A DNA stretch of 64,000 nt, from the NCBI GenBank assembly GCA_036746695.1, contig DAIODP010000001.1, positions 1,364,001 to 1,428,000 of the forward strand. The letters run 5' to 3'. The notes under the pieces were generated by a model. That model was not told the origin of the DNA. It saw nothing but the letters and a program-made list of their open reading frames with translations, and ran no database searches. Of this stretch, positions 32,341 to 40,412 are shown piece by piece. Within the stretch, counting starts at the first letter, position 1. The number at the start of each line of letters is the position of its first letter. Position numbers and translations under genes: made by a program. This stretch comes from UBA3006 sp036746695 (GTDB taxonomy: Bacteria > Actinomycetota > Acidimicrobiia > Acidimicrobiales > Ilumatobacteraceae).

Positions 32341-33645
32341 CTAGTCAGCCATCGCGCGATTTGTCTCCTTTTCGATTAGGTCATTTGCCAGCAGGTCGTC
32401 ACCCTTGATGAAGTTGACGTAGACCTTGAAGAGAGTCTCTGGGTTGTTCCCGAGACGTCGCGCAACCTCAGTTGGGTTCACACCAGCTTTGATCCAGGTG
32501 GTGGCTGCGGTGTGTCGGAGTGAGTACGGTTTCCACCTTTCATTGGTGCAGACGCTGCGCCATGCACCCTGCAAATCTCCCTCGGGTACTGGGCCTCCGC
32601 GCAACGCGGTCGCGACAAGGCGAGAGTCTCGTCCCTCTAAGTGAGTGCGAATCTTGTCCACGAGGAATGGGCTCAGCGGGACCCGACGATTGCCGGTCTT
32701 GACTGGGTCAGCCTCATCGGTTTCACCCTCTGCGCCGTTTGATAATGAGCGACGGATAGAAGCATTTCCCCAGCCCTGATCTGGCAGCTCCAGATCGTCG
32801 ACGCGAAGTCCACGAGCCTCGCTTGGCCGCAGCCCTGCATGAAGAATGATCGTAAGAAGAATGCGGTAGTCATTATCTTCGATTGAATCAATGATCGATT
32901 GTGCTCCGGCAACTGATGGGATGTCGTCATCGGACAAAGTCGACGCCACAACCTTGCGAGCGCGTTTCGCGGATCTGCGTTTGACTACCCATGGATTTGT
33001 TTCAATCAGCCCGCGATCAACGGCTTCTGCGAATGTTGCGTTTACCTGTGTTCGATGTCGAATGGCGACGTTGCCCTTCAGGGCAGTTCCGTCATACGCC
33101 AACTGAATCTTGTTTCGCGCTGTTGCGCAGACATTGCGATTGCATTCTTCCAAGGTCAGAGACCAACGCGCAATGGAGGTCGGGCAATCTTCGACGTTTC
33201 CAACGAGCCACTGTCGTATCTCGCGTCGGCCCTCGTCGTCTACTTCTGGTGCTCCGTTGGAGCGGAGTAGCACAACACCTCGGCTGATTGATTCAACATT
33301 CGCAACCGTGGTTTTCTTGGCCCATACGGGGAGGTTTTCCTGCACGTACTGGCGTGCCCAGTCGCAATACTTGGGATTCGGTTGCTCCCATGACGCAGGA
33401 AGACCAGTGGTCAAACTGAAGGACTCTTGCCGAGCCATAGCTTTTTCGAGTTCGTCCATGAAGGTCTGCGCATCCTTCTGGTACCGAAAAGCCTTCTGGT
33501 GATCTCGTCTGTCAACGGTCCAGCGAACAAGCCATACCTTGCGCTTGGCTTCATCCTTGCGAGCCTTGTGTTTTGCAGTTGATGGCCTTGTTCGAAGGTC
33601 GGTCAGACCGTAGACCCGGGATTCTTTTGCTTTGGGACGTGCCAT
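32341..33645 (-). CDS. int: Tyrosine recombinase (integrase) of the element
   Basis: This 434-residue integrase starts at ATG 33645. It has a basic N-terminal arm-binding domain (KRKVWLVRWTVDRRDHQKAF), a core-binding domain with an insertion, and a catalytic domain with Arg273 (GLRPSEARGL), Lys316 (VKTGNRRVPL), the YSLRHT box with Arg377 and His378, and the nucleophile Tyr409. The first His of HxxR is Tyr374, a common variant. It should recombine attP with the tRNA-Arg gene. It follows the excisionase stop by 1 nt and lies 440 bp from attR. The arm repeats at 23331 and 33974 are likely binding sites. Confidence 0.93.
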   Translation of the reverse strand: MARPKAKESRVYGLTDLRTRPSTAKHKARKDEAKRKVWLVRWTVDRRDHQKAFRYQKDAQTFMDELEKAMARQESFSLTTGLPASWEQPNPKYCDWARQYVQENLPVWAKKTTVANVESISRGVVLLRSNGAPEVDDEGRREIRQWLVGNVEDCPTSIARWSLTLEECNRNVCATARNKIQLAYDGTALKGNVAIRHRTQVNATFAEAVDRGLIETNPWVVKRRSAKRARKVVASTLSDDDIPSVAGAQSIIDSIEDNDYRILLTIILHAGLRPSEARGLRVDDLELPDQGWGNASIRRSLSNGAEGETDEADPVKTGNRRVPLSPFLVDKIRTHLEGRDSRLVATALRGGPVPEGDLQGAWRSVCTNERWKPYSLRHTAATTWIKAGVNPTEVARRLGNNPETLFKVYVNFIKGDDLLANDLIEKETNRAMAD

Positions 33646-33646
33646 C

Positions 33647-33856
33647 TCAGGAAGCCTTCCTGCATCCGTCGAGCCACAACTCGAGTTCGGAACGCTTGAG
33701 ACGCAACTGTCCGTTTGGAAGTCGGCGGAAAGCTGGGAACTTCCGGCGGCGGCGCCATGCGTCAAGAGTGCTGCGTGCGATCTTCAGTTCACGCAGCACG
33801 TCCTCAATGGTCAGCGTTCCCGCCGCCCAAGTTTCAGTGTCGGATGTTGTTGTCAT
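33647..33856 (-). CDS. Excisionase-like HTH protein
   Basis: This 69-residue protein reads TLTIEDVLRELKIARSTLDAWRR followed by PNGQLRLKRSELELWLDG, the winged-helix pattern of excisionases and AlpA-type activators. A ribosome site AGGAG precedes ATG 33856. Its stop is 1 nt before the integrase start, so they form an operon. It should bind near the attachment sites and promote excision or control integrase expression. Confidence 0.85.
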   Translation of the reverse strand: MTTTSDTETWAAGTLTIEDVLRELKIARSTLDAWRRRRKFPAFRRLPNGQLRLKRSELELWLDGCRKAS

Positions 33857-33973
33857 TTCTATTCTCCTGACGGCGGGGGTTAGGGGGTTGATTCCCGCCG
33901 GCAGTGAGATAGTGATTGGAGGTATCGGTCGTGGCACACGGCGCCAACAATGTCCCGTGGTGAACAGTGGTGA

Positions 33974-34018
33974 GTGGGGTTTTGTGTGAAGTTCCCTGGG
34001 GGACTTTACGCATGCAAC
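33974..34018. repeat. Right integrase arm-type repeat and end region
   Basis: GTGGGGTTTTGTGTGAAGTT, then GGGGGACTTTACGCATGCAAC, resembles 23331-23371. Between here and attR are two small hairpins (34037-34057 and 34061-34077). The rest of 33857-34082 contains no gene. Confidence 0.6.
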
Positions 34019-34082
34019 GAGATCACATGTCGAATAAGCCTTGTTTCAAGGGGCTTTCATTGCGAGAAGTCTCCTCGCGTGG

Positions 34083-34127
34083 CGGTTTCCTAAACCGCAG
34101 GTCGCATGTTCGATTCATGCCGGGGGC
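34083..34127. repeat. attR, 45-bp copy of the tRNA-Arg 3' part
   Basis: It is identical to 23210-23254. The 5' half of a tRNA is absent before it, so it is not a second tRNA gene. It is followed by ACCA, the likely original discriminator and encoded CCA of the chromosome. Confidence 0.92.
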
Positions 34128-34158
34128 ACCAATGAATGATCGGTTAATGCAGAGTTAG

Positions 34159-35118
34159 TCAGGGCTTCCCGCGAAAAGGCTGAATGCCGTTGGCCGGAAC
34201 TACTCCTAATCGACCACGCTGGAAGTCGTCAAAAGCTTGTTGTAGCTCTGCGCGAGTGTTCATCACAAATGGTCCGTGCTGCTCGACTGGTTCGCCAATT
34301 GGTTGGCCACCTAACAAGATGACATCGAGAGCAGTTGCACCTGCTGCCTCAATTGTCATGGTGTCGCCATATCCGAACGCGACTGTTTGACCAAGACGAA
34401 AGGGTGCTCGCTCTGATCCAGCAAAGCCGGATCCTTTGAGCCCATACGCAAGTGCGTTGAACTGTGGGTTCCATGGCAACACCATGCGTGCGCCAGGCGA
34501 AAGAGTCGCGTGTGCCATAACAATCGGTGTCTTGGAAGAACCTGGACCCTGAACGCCATCGATGTCACCAGCAATAAGTCGTATGAGAGTGGTTGCATCA
34601 GGAGTGGTGAGAAGTTTCACCATGTTGGCTTCAAGGTTCTGATAGGCAGGCGAGATCATTTTTTGCTTCGACGGCAAGTTGACCCATAGCTGCAGGCCAT
34701 GAAAAAGACCACCAGAGACAACCAAACTTTCAGGTGGTGTTTCAATATGCAAAATTCCGCGACCTGCTGTCATCCATTGCGTTGCGCCATTAGAGATAAC
34801 GCCGCCACCACCGTGAGAATCTTGATGGATGAATGTTCCGTCCATGATGTACGTGACAGTTTCAAAGCCGCGGTGTGGGTGCCAGTCGGTACCGCGTGGT
34901 TCGTAGGGGCGGTAATTAACTTCACCCATCTGATCCATCATGATGAAAGGGTCAAGAATATTTTTTGCAATACCAGCAAACGCGCGACGAACAGGAAAAC
35001 CTTCACCCTCAAAACCGCTTGGCGCGGTGGTCACAGTGCGAACGGGGCGGTCGGTTACCTCGGCACCAGGCGTACTGATGCGCTGAAGTGTGAGTGTGTC
35101 GGCGGTGACTGCAGGCAT
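34159..35118 (-). CDS. Pirin-family protein
   Basis: Starting at ATG 35118 after AAGGA, this protein has 319 residues. The N-terminal cupin has the pirin metal motif HPHRGFETVTYIMDG and the later HQDSHGGGG, followed by WMTAGRGILHIE. A second cupin makes up the C-terminal half (about 190-300). Pirins bind iron(II), and some have quercetinase activity or act as redox-linked regulators. The role here is unknown. It is the first chromosomal gene right of the element and its 3' end lies 31 bp from attR. Confidence 0.9.
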   Translation of the reverse strand: MPAVTADTLTLQRISTPGAEVTDRPVRTVTTAPSGFEGEGFPVRRAFAGIAKNILDPFIMMDQMGEVNYRPYEPRGTDWHPHRGFETVTYIMDGTFIHQDSHGGGGVISNGATQWMTAGRGILHIETPPESLVVSGGLFHGLQLWVNLPSKQKMISPAYQNLEANMVKLLTTPDATTLIRLIAGDIDGVQGPGSSKTPIVMAHATLSPGARMVLPWNPQFNALAYGLKGSGFAGSERAPFRLGQTVAFGYGDTMTIEAAGATALDVILLGGQPIGEPVEQHGPFVMNTRAELQQAFDDFQRGRLGVVPANGIQPFRGKP

Positions 35119-35235
35119 GAGTGAATCCTTTTTTAACGGACAACTGACTGGTTGCGTAGACAATCATATTGGTCCATCGGGCATTCAGCCCATGACACGA
35201 GTTACATCACTTAGATGTTTTGTTGGTGATTGTGT

Positions 35236-35279
35236 TGGGCTGAAACCCCGGGTCGTATGTTCGAATCATTTAGAGCCAC
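35236..35279 (+). other. Decayed tRNA 3'-half-like sequence
   Basis: GGTCGTATGTTCGAATCAT (35251-35269) differs at two positions from the T-arm region of the tRNA-Arg/att core. The preceding CTGAAACCCC loosely matches the anticodon arm. No acceptor stem can be formed. It may be the scar of an older integration near the same site, but tRNA T-arms are similar to each other and chance is possible. Confidence 0.35.
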
Positions 35280-35339
35280 TGGTGCAGTGGTCAGAATTCG
35301 CGGCAACTAGTAGAGCCTTGGTTTCAGTAGAATAGCGAT

Positions 35340-36692
35340 ATGAATTTTTCCTCTCGGCTGAGGAGATCGTTGTTATCGAACCCGTTCCGACTGCTGCCCG
35401 TGTCGTTCGCGGCGATGATTGGCATTGGGACATCCCTCTTGTTGCTTCCACAGGCCACGGTTTCTGGCCGAAAGACCACCATTCTCGACGCACTGTTTAC
35501 TGCTACCAGCGCGGTGTGTGTGACGGGACTGGCTGTTGTAGACACGGCCACACATTGGACGGGCTTTGGTAAGGCCATAATCTTGTTTCTGATTCAGGTT
35601 GGTGGTCTTGGCATCGTCACCGTGGTCAGCATCGGAATAATGCTTGTTGCCGACCGAATTGGTTTGTCGCACACCCGTGTACTGGCCGCAGATTTGCACA
35701 CCGATGGCTATGGAAGTGTGTCCAAACTTGTGCGCAACATCGTGCTTACCACCTTGGCTTTTGAGGCGTTGTTTGCTGTGGCGTTATCGGCACGCTTCTT
35801 CATTGCATACGACTACGGATTTTCCACGGCAGCAATACACGGCGTATTCCACAGCATCTCTGCGTGGAACAATGCCGGCTTCGCGCTCTACACCGACAAC
35901 TTCGTGGGCTTTGCGAACGACTGGTTCCTGAGTATCGCTCTGTGCCTCGCAGTAATCCTCGGCGGAATCGGTTTTCCTGTTTTGCGCACTCTTGCTTCAC
36001 ACAAACTCAACTGGAGAATGTGGCCGATGCACTCGAAGTTGATGGTGAGCGCGACAGCTGTGCTGCTTGCACTTGGGACGATGATGTTTCTTGTTTTCGA
36101 GTGGTCAAACCCTCGCACACTTGGCGCAATTCCAGAGTCCGCGCGTTTGCATTCGGCGTTCTTTCACTCGGTGCAAACCCGAACGGCAGGTTTCAACTCG
36201 GTTGATGTTGCTGCGCTCAACGAAGAATCACTTCTTGTGTCCACCATTTTGATGTTCATCGGTGGCGGCAGCGCATCGACTGCTGGCGGAATCAAAGTAA
36301 CCACGTTTGCGTTGCTGGCCTTTGTGATTTGGGCGGAGATTCGTGGCGATCGCGACGTCAACATGTTTGGTCGACGTATCTCGGAGGACTCACAGCGCCA
36401 GGCGTTGACAGTTGCCCTCGTAGGGGTTGGGGTGCTCGCCGCATCCACCCTCACGTTGATGACGCTTGGGGACACGAGCCTGACTGCCGCCGCATTCGAA
36501 GCAGTTTCTGCATTGTCGACCGTGGGGCTTTCCACGGGCGTGACCACCGACGAGGGATCACCAACACGCATTGTTCTTGTGGTACTTATGTTCGTAGGTC
36601 GGCTTGGGCCAGTCGTGCTTGCTGCGGCCATAGTTCTTCGTTCGCGGCCCAACATGTTTAGGTTTCCAAGCGAGCGCCCGCTCATCGGCTGA
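35340..36692 (+). CDS. ktrB: TrkH/KtrB-family potassium channel subunit
   Basis: This 450-residue membrane protein has the repeated M1-P-M2 layout of Trk/Ktr transporters, with pore regions such as LFTATSAVCVTGLAVVDTATHW, HSISAWNNAGFALYTDNF, VQTRTAGFNSVDVAALN and FEAVSALSTVGLSTGVTT. Each contains a glycine in the selectivity-filter position. It takes up K+ driven by the membrane potential or Na+. The NAD-binding regulatory subunit gene follows 59 bp downstream. The length agrees with KtrB (about 450) rather than the longer TrkH. Confidence 0.93.
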   Translation: MNFSSRLRRSLLSNPFRLLPVSFAAMIGIGTSLLLLPQATVSGRKTTILDALFTATSAVCVTGLAVVDTATHWTGFGKAIILFLIQVGGLGIVTVVSIGIMLVADRIGLSHTRVLAADLHTDGYGSVSKLVRNIVLTTLAFEALFAVALSARFFIAYDYGFSTAAIHGVFHSISAWNNAGFALYTDNFVGFANDWFLSIALCLAVILGGIGFPVLRTLASHKLNWRMWPMHSKLMVSATAVLLALGTMMFLVFEWSNPRTLGAIPESARLHSAFFHSVQTRTAGFNSVDVAALNEESLLVSTILMFIGGGSASTAGGIKVTTFALLAFVIWAEIRGDRDVNMFGRRISEDSQRQALTVALVGVGVLAASTLTLMTLGDTSLTAAAFEAVSALSTVGLSTGVTTDEGSPTRIVLVVLMFVGRLGPVVLAAAIVLRSRPNMFRFPSERPLIG

Positions 36693-36751
36693 ACCCAGAG
36701 CCGCCCATATGCTGAATATCCTCGTTAGTAAGAAACGGACGCACTGAAATC

Positions 36752-37465
36752 ATGACGATCTCGAACCCCGCAAATTCTCAATCCAACAGGGCTGAAGCCC
36801 AAGCAGCAAACCGTGGCGGCGTGCTCATTATTGGTTTGGGCAGGTTTGGCGAGGCGCTTGCCCGCGGGCTTGTCGAACAAAACGTCGAGGTGCTTGCTGT
36901 TGATTTTGACGAAGAGATTGTGCAACGCGTTTCGGGAGACATTCCCAATGTCGTGCAATGCGACGGCACGTCGTCGCGCGCCCTTCGACAGATTGGTGCC
37001 GAGCAGTTCTCTCGCGCAGTTGTTGCGATTGCATCAAACATTGAGGCGTCAGTGCTTTCTGCACTTGTCCTCATCGACGAACTAAAAGTGCCAATGGTGT
37101 GGGCGAAGGCAGTCTCACTCGATCACGCAAAGATCTTGGAGCGGGTTGGTGTAAGTCGTGTGATCCAGCCCGAGCACGACATGGGCTATCGCACTGCGCG
37201 AAGCATTGCCCGACGCGTGACCGACTACTTCCACATTGAGGACGACTTCGCGTTAGTAGAGATGGAAGCCCCAAAGAGTTGCCTTGGCCAACCGCTTGGC
37301 GAACTGGCAATTCGAAAAAAGTATGGCGTCACGATTGTGAGCATCAAGCCGCCAGGAGGCGAGTTTCAGCACACAGACCAATCAACGATCTTGCAACCTG
37401 GCGAGTTGATTCTGCTTGCTGGCAAGCCTGCAAATCTCGACAAGTTCGTTATCGACGCAGAATAA
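36752..37465 (+). CDS. ktrA: KtrA/TrkA-type regulatory subunit of potassium uptake
   Basis: This 237-residue cytoplasmic protein has an RCK_N Rossmann domain (VLIIGLGRFGEALARGLVEQ, then VLAVDFDEEIVQ) that binds NAD(H) or ATP/ADP. An RCK_C domain follows from about residue 150 (LGQPLGELAIRKKYGVTIVSIK, ending LILLAGKPANLDKF). It forms an octameric ring that gates the KtrB channel. It is in the same operon. No second RCK pair is present, so it is KtrA-like rather than the double TrkA. Confidence 0.92.
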   Translation: MTISNPANSQSNRAEAQAANRGGVLIIGLGRFGEALARGLVEQNVEVLAVDFDEEIVQRVSGDIPNVVQCDGTSSRALRQIGAEQFSRAVVAIASNIEASVLSALVLIDELKVPMVWAKAVSLDHAKILERVGVSRVIQPEHDMGYRTARSIARRVTDYFHIEDDFALVEMEAPKSCLGQPLGELAIRKKYGVTIVSIKPPGGEFQHTDQSTILQPGELILLAGKPANLDKFVIDAE

Positions 37466-37487
37466 ATATCACTACACGGGGTACATC

Positions 37488-37829
37488 GTGATTGAGCCCC
37501 GAGTTATTCAGTTAGACCGCGAAGCAACACTGGCTCTTTCGCAGATTCTTGGAATCATGCTCGACCAACTGTTCGAACTTGAAGCGAGTCAAGGTTGGAG
37601 CACGGAACACATCATTGATCTTGATGCCCGGCTTGTGGATTCTCTTGAGGGCGAATCGGTCACGTTGGGAATAGATGATGCTGCACTAATGCTGCAAGGT
37701 ATGGCATTCACCGAATTGATGTCGGTCAACTTACCTTGGTTTGAAACAGTGCAGTGGGTCACAGATTTTGTCACTTCAGAGCTTCGCCAGCATTGGTCGG
37801 ATCAGGAATGGCTCACTTTCACTTCCTGA
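37488..37829 (+). CDS. Hypothetical protein
   Basis: Starting at GTG 37488, 22 nt after the ktrA stop, this protein has 113 residues: IEPRVIQLDREATLALSQIL, then an acidic, helical sequence with several Trp (SQGWSTEHIIDLD, LPWFETVQWVTDF). No family is recognised. Its close spacing suggests it belongs to the ktr operon, but a role in potassium uptake is not shown. Confidence 0.55.
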   Translation: MIEPRVIQLDREATLALSQILGIMLDQLFELEASQGWSTEHIIDLDARLVDSLEGESVTLGIDDAALMLQGMAFTELMSVNLPWFETVQWVTDFVTSELRQHWSDQEWLTFTS

Positions 37830-38004
37830 AGGCATGAAAGTTTTTAATCTAGCTTGCTTCAACAGCTCCAAACGCCCAACCTGCAACATTTGTCACACAA
37901 TGAGTAAGGGTTATCACTCACTAGCAAAGTGTCGCAAAATCGTCGATTATGTGAGAAAATTGCCCTACGGAAAGTTTCCGTATTTAACCCCCTAAGGAGA
38001 AATT

Positions 38005-38544
38005 ATGAAGAAGCTAATCGCATTGGCACTGGTTTCCAGTTTCGCGCTTGCTGCTTGTGGCAGTGACTCAAGCACAACCGAAGAAACAGTAGACACCACC
38101 GTCATGGAAGAGACCATGGTTGGTGACATTGTTGCAGTAGCAAGCGAGACCGAAGGTTTCAGCACACTTGTTGCAGCGTTGACCGCAGCCAGCCTGGTGG
38201 AGACATTGCAAGGTGAAGGCCCGTTCACAGTGTTTGCACCGACCGACGATGCATTCGCAGCGTTGCCAGCAGGATTGCTTGAGAAGTTGCTCTTGCCAGA
38301 AAACGTAGGTGTACTTACTGCAATCTTGACCTACCACGTAGTGTCCGGAAAAGTGATGTCAACAGACGTCATGGCAGGCGATGTGCCATCAGTAGAAGGC
38401 TCACCAATCACTCTTGGAACCACCGATGGCGTGCAGGTAAATGACGCAACGGTTGTCTCGGCAGACATTGAAACCAGCAATGGTGTCATTCATGTGATTG
38501 ACAAGGTGCTTGTGCCGTCAACAGTTGACTTGGCAAGCCTCTAA
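38005..38544 (+). CDS. Fasciclin (FAS1)-domain lipoprotein
   Basis: This 179-residue protein has a lipoprotein signal (lipobox LAAC near Cys18), a short acidic Thr-rich linker, and one FAS1 domain. It shows the H1 motif GPFTVFAPTDDAFAALP and the end motif NGVIHVIDKVLVP with YHVV between them. FAS1 proteins mediate adhesion at cell surfaces. The gene has a strong AAGGAG ribosome site and its own terminator, as for a well-expressed single-gene transcript. Confidence 0.93.
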   Translation: MKKLIALALVSSFALAACGSDSSTTEETVDTTVMEETMVGDIVAVASETEGFSTLVAALTAASLVETLQGEGPFTVFAPTDDAFAALPAGLLEKLLLPENVGVLTAILTYHVVSGKVMSTDVMAGDVPSVEGSPITLGTTDGVQVNDATVVSADIETSNGVIHVIDKVLVPSTVDLASL

Positions 38545-38556
38545 ATAACGTTATTC

Positions 38557-38597
38557 AAGGGGGTGTTGGTGCTTTTGCGCCAACACCCCCTTTTTTA
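38557..38597 (+). terminator. Rho-independent terminator of the fasciclin gene
   Basis: The stem AAGGGGGTGTTGGTGC / GCGCCAACACCCCCTT has a TTTT loop, one G-T pair, and a following T-run. It starts 13 nt after the stop codon. The stem is 14-16 bp, very stable. Confidence 0.93.
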
Positions 38598-38630
38598 TTG
38601 TCGGTTCGTAGTTTTCGGTAATCTGTCGTC

Positions 38631-39266
38631 ATGACGGCTACGGGTTCAAAACGAATTATTGATGACATGCGCGGCGTGCGTTACGGCGAGGTGGTGCCAA
38701 TGTTTCTGCGCGACACGGGATTAGAAGCCGAGGTGTACGGCACCCAGATGTTGAATGACTGCCCGCAAGAGTTGTGGCAAACGCTTGATGCCAATGCGAT
38801 AGCAAAAGAGTTGGGCGCAGTATTCGTCAAATTGAATGGGCCGCGCTACTGGATGCTGGACGGTTTGGGCACCAAGGTTGCTGTGGTCGACCCCGTATTT
38901 CGCGATTTCGGAGGCATCACGATGCGCCGCATTGCAACTATTGCGTTGGGTGCCGATTTTTCACCGGGTTCGTATGTCGAACGCAAGGTCAACAGGGGCG
39001 CCGTGTTCTTTTGGGATGCGGGCAAGAAGGTGTACGAATTGGTGAACCCCGATGGATTGGCGTATGTGATGCAGGCACGGTGTATTGGTGTCGACCCACA
39101 GATGAGCGAGGAAAGCCTCGACACATTAGGAACGAAGCTGGCATTGCCTGCCGGCTGGTCGTATCGAGTGCGGGTACTCGATGCCGAGTTGGTAGTGGAC
39201 ACCACAGCGCATGTTGCAACGGTGTTGCAAGACGAGTTTGAAAATACCTATACCTTGTCCAATTAG
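38631..39266 (+). CDS. Hypothetical protein
   Basis: This 211-residue soluble protein has no recognised domain. It has regular alternating segments (RGVRYGEVVPMFLRDTGLEA, GAVFVKLNGPRYWMLDGLG, KVNRGAVFFWDAGKKVYELV) that look globular. It follows the fasciclin terminator and overlaps the convergent DUF2855 gene by 4 bp. The function is unknown. Confidence 0.65.
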   Translation: MTATGSKRIIDDMRGVRYGEVVPMFLRDTGLEAEVYGTQMLNDCPQELWQTLDANAIAKELGAVFVKLNGPRYWMLDGLGTKVAVVDPVFRDFGGITMRRIATIALGADFSPGSYVERKVNRGAVFFWDAGKKVYELVNPDGLAYVMQARCIGVDPQMSEESLDTLGTKLALPAGWSYRVRVLDAELVVDTTAHVATVLQDEFENTYTLSN

Positions 39267-40336
39267 AAGGACAGGATGTTTCCCACTTCGGGGCGCATAA
39301 CCCCGGTTACTAACTGCTGGTAGGTGCTGCTTACTGCATCCGTTCCGGTGTGGTGTTCGATAGTGAGCCAATCGCGGCTGTCGCCGATGAATAGGCCTAG
39401 GGCGTCGTCCATGCGCTTATTCAATTCATCACGGCCCCATTCCTTGCCACGCTTTGAAAGTTGTGATGGTGCAAAGAAGAACTGGGGTGGTGGGCCCGTG
39501 ATCTCTTCTGTGGAGCGAGTTTGCTCCCAGTGTGTTGCCCCAATTGCGCTTGAGTACAGCAACGATTGGCCGAGGTGCTTATGCGTTCGCGCAACGACCG
39601 AGCGGTTTCCCGCCATGTCTACTAATACCGACTCTGTGTGTTGGTCGAGAGAGGTGATGTCGTCGTAGGTAAGAACTTCGTCATACAGATTGACGGATCG
39701 GACGAAGTCGATATTGGCCGGCGAGGTGAGCCCAACCGAGCGCATGGTTGAGCTCGTTCGAATGCAATGGGCGAGCGCAATCGATGTCTTGCTTGAAGCG
39801 CTAGTGATGATTACTTGGCTGGCGTCAAAGTAGTTGCTTTCGCGAAGAAAGTCTTCGGCGAGGAATGACGTGAGGAAAAGGCCACGAAAGATGAGCGATG
39901 CGTTGTCGTTTGGTTGCTCGGCGTCGGGTTGTTTGTCGAACGTACGGTATGCCATTGCGTGTTTTTCACGGTGCGGGGCCATATCGACGAAGCCGTTGCT
40001 AGAGGCTTTGGCATGCACAACAGAATGGCTGCCCACGGGAAAGAACCCGAAGTATCTTCCGCCCACCACGATGTCGGGATTATTGGATTGTTCAACAATT
40101 CCAAAACCCATTGCTGGCAGTCGACCCCAACCGGCAGTGGTGGGGAAGAAGCCCCAGTAGTCGAGAAAGTCTCCGCTGAGTGCATACGAGATGTTGTTAG
40201 AGGTGAGTGCAAATCGATCGAGTTTGAGCAGCACGTGATCGTGCGGCAATGCGCTGTCTTGTTCTACCGTAACCATGCGGTGTTGCTTGATGTCGGCTCG
40301 ATTGATTTCCAGGTAGTGCATATTTTGCGAAGTCAT
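39263..40336 (-). CDS. DUF2855-family protein, MDR-like oxidoreductase fold
   Basis: Starting at ATG 40336, this protein has 357 residues. The N-terminal part (LKLDRFALTSNNISYALSG, GWGRLPAMGFGIVEQSNNPD) resembles the GroES-like domain of medium-chain dehydrogenases. The middle QVIITSASSKTSIALAHCIR is a Rossmann-like segment without the usual GxGxxG. DUF2855 proteins are uncharacterised relatives of quinone reductases. The longer frame to 40471 runs into the terminator of the HU gene. The gene is convergent with the upstream hypothetical gene. Confidence 0.8.
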   Translation of the reverse strand: MTSQNMHYLEINRADIKQHRMVTVEQDSALPHDHVLLKLDRFALTSNNISYALSGDFLDYWGFFPTTAGWGRLPAMGFGIVEQSNNPDIVVGGRYFGFFPVGSHSVVHAKASSNGFVDMAPHREKHAMAYRTFDKQPDAEQPNDNASLIFRGLFLTSFLAEDFLRESNYFDASQVIITSASSKTSIALAHCIRTSSTMRSVGLTSPANIDFVRSVNLYDEVLTYDDITSLDQHTESVLVDMAGNRSVVARTHKHLGQSLLYSSAIGATHWEQTRSTEEITGPPPQFFFAPSQLSKRGKEWGRDELNKRMDDALGLFIGDSRDWLTIEHHTGTDAVSSTYQQLVTGVMRPEVGNILSF

Positions 40337-40360
40337 GATGAATAACAATATGCCCTGAAT

Positions 40361-40393
40361 AAAAAAAGACCCGCCCTTTCGGGCGGGTCTTTT
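40361..40393 (-). terminator. Terminator of the HU gene
   Basis: The hairpin AAAAGACCCGCCC / GGGCGGGTCTTTT (13-bp stem, 4-nt loop) is followed on the minus strand by T-rich sequence (seven A on the plus strand at 40361-40367). It lies between the HU gene and the DUF2855 start and may work in both directions. Confidence 0.93.
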
Positions 40394-40412
40394 CAATACG
40401 TTTAAAAGTGGA

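Larger units (their letters stand above)
23210..34127. mobile_element. 10.9-kb integrative element in tRNA-Arg(CCT)
   Basis: The element is defined by identical 45-bp repeats, at 23210-23254 inside the tRNA gene and at 34083-34127. It encodes a tyrosine integrase and an excisionase-like HTH protein next to the right end. Similar ~41-45-bp arm sequences lie inside both ends (23331 and 33974). No phage structural, plasmid mobilisation or conjugation gene is present, so it is a satellite or genomic-island type element. Cargo: a lipoprotein, an HTH protein of replication-initiator type, a two-methylase/GIY-YIG-helicase operon and small unknown genes. Confidence 0.9.

Noticed and set aside
34083..34127. 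Second tRNA-Arg gene
   Set aside because: Only the 3' half is present; the sequence before it cannot form the acceptor or D-arm. It is the right att copy.
23210..34127. Prophage
   Set aside because: No capsid, portal, terminase, tail or lysis gene is present among the genes of the element.
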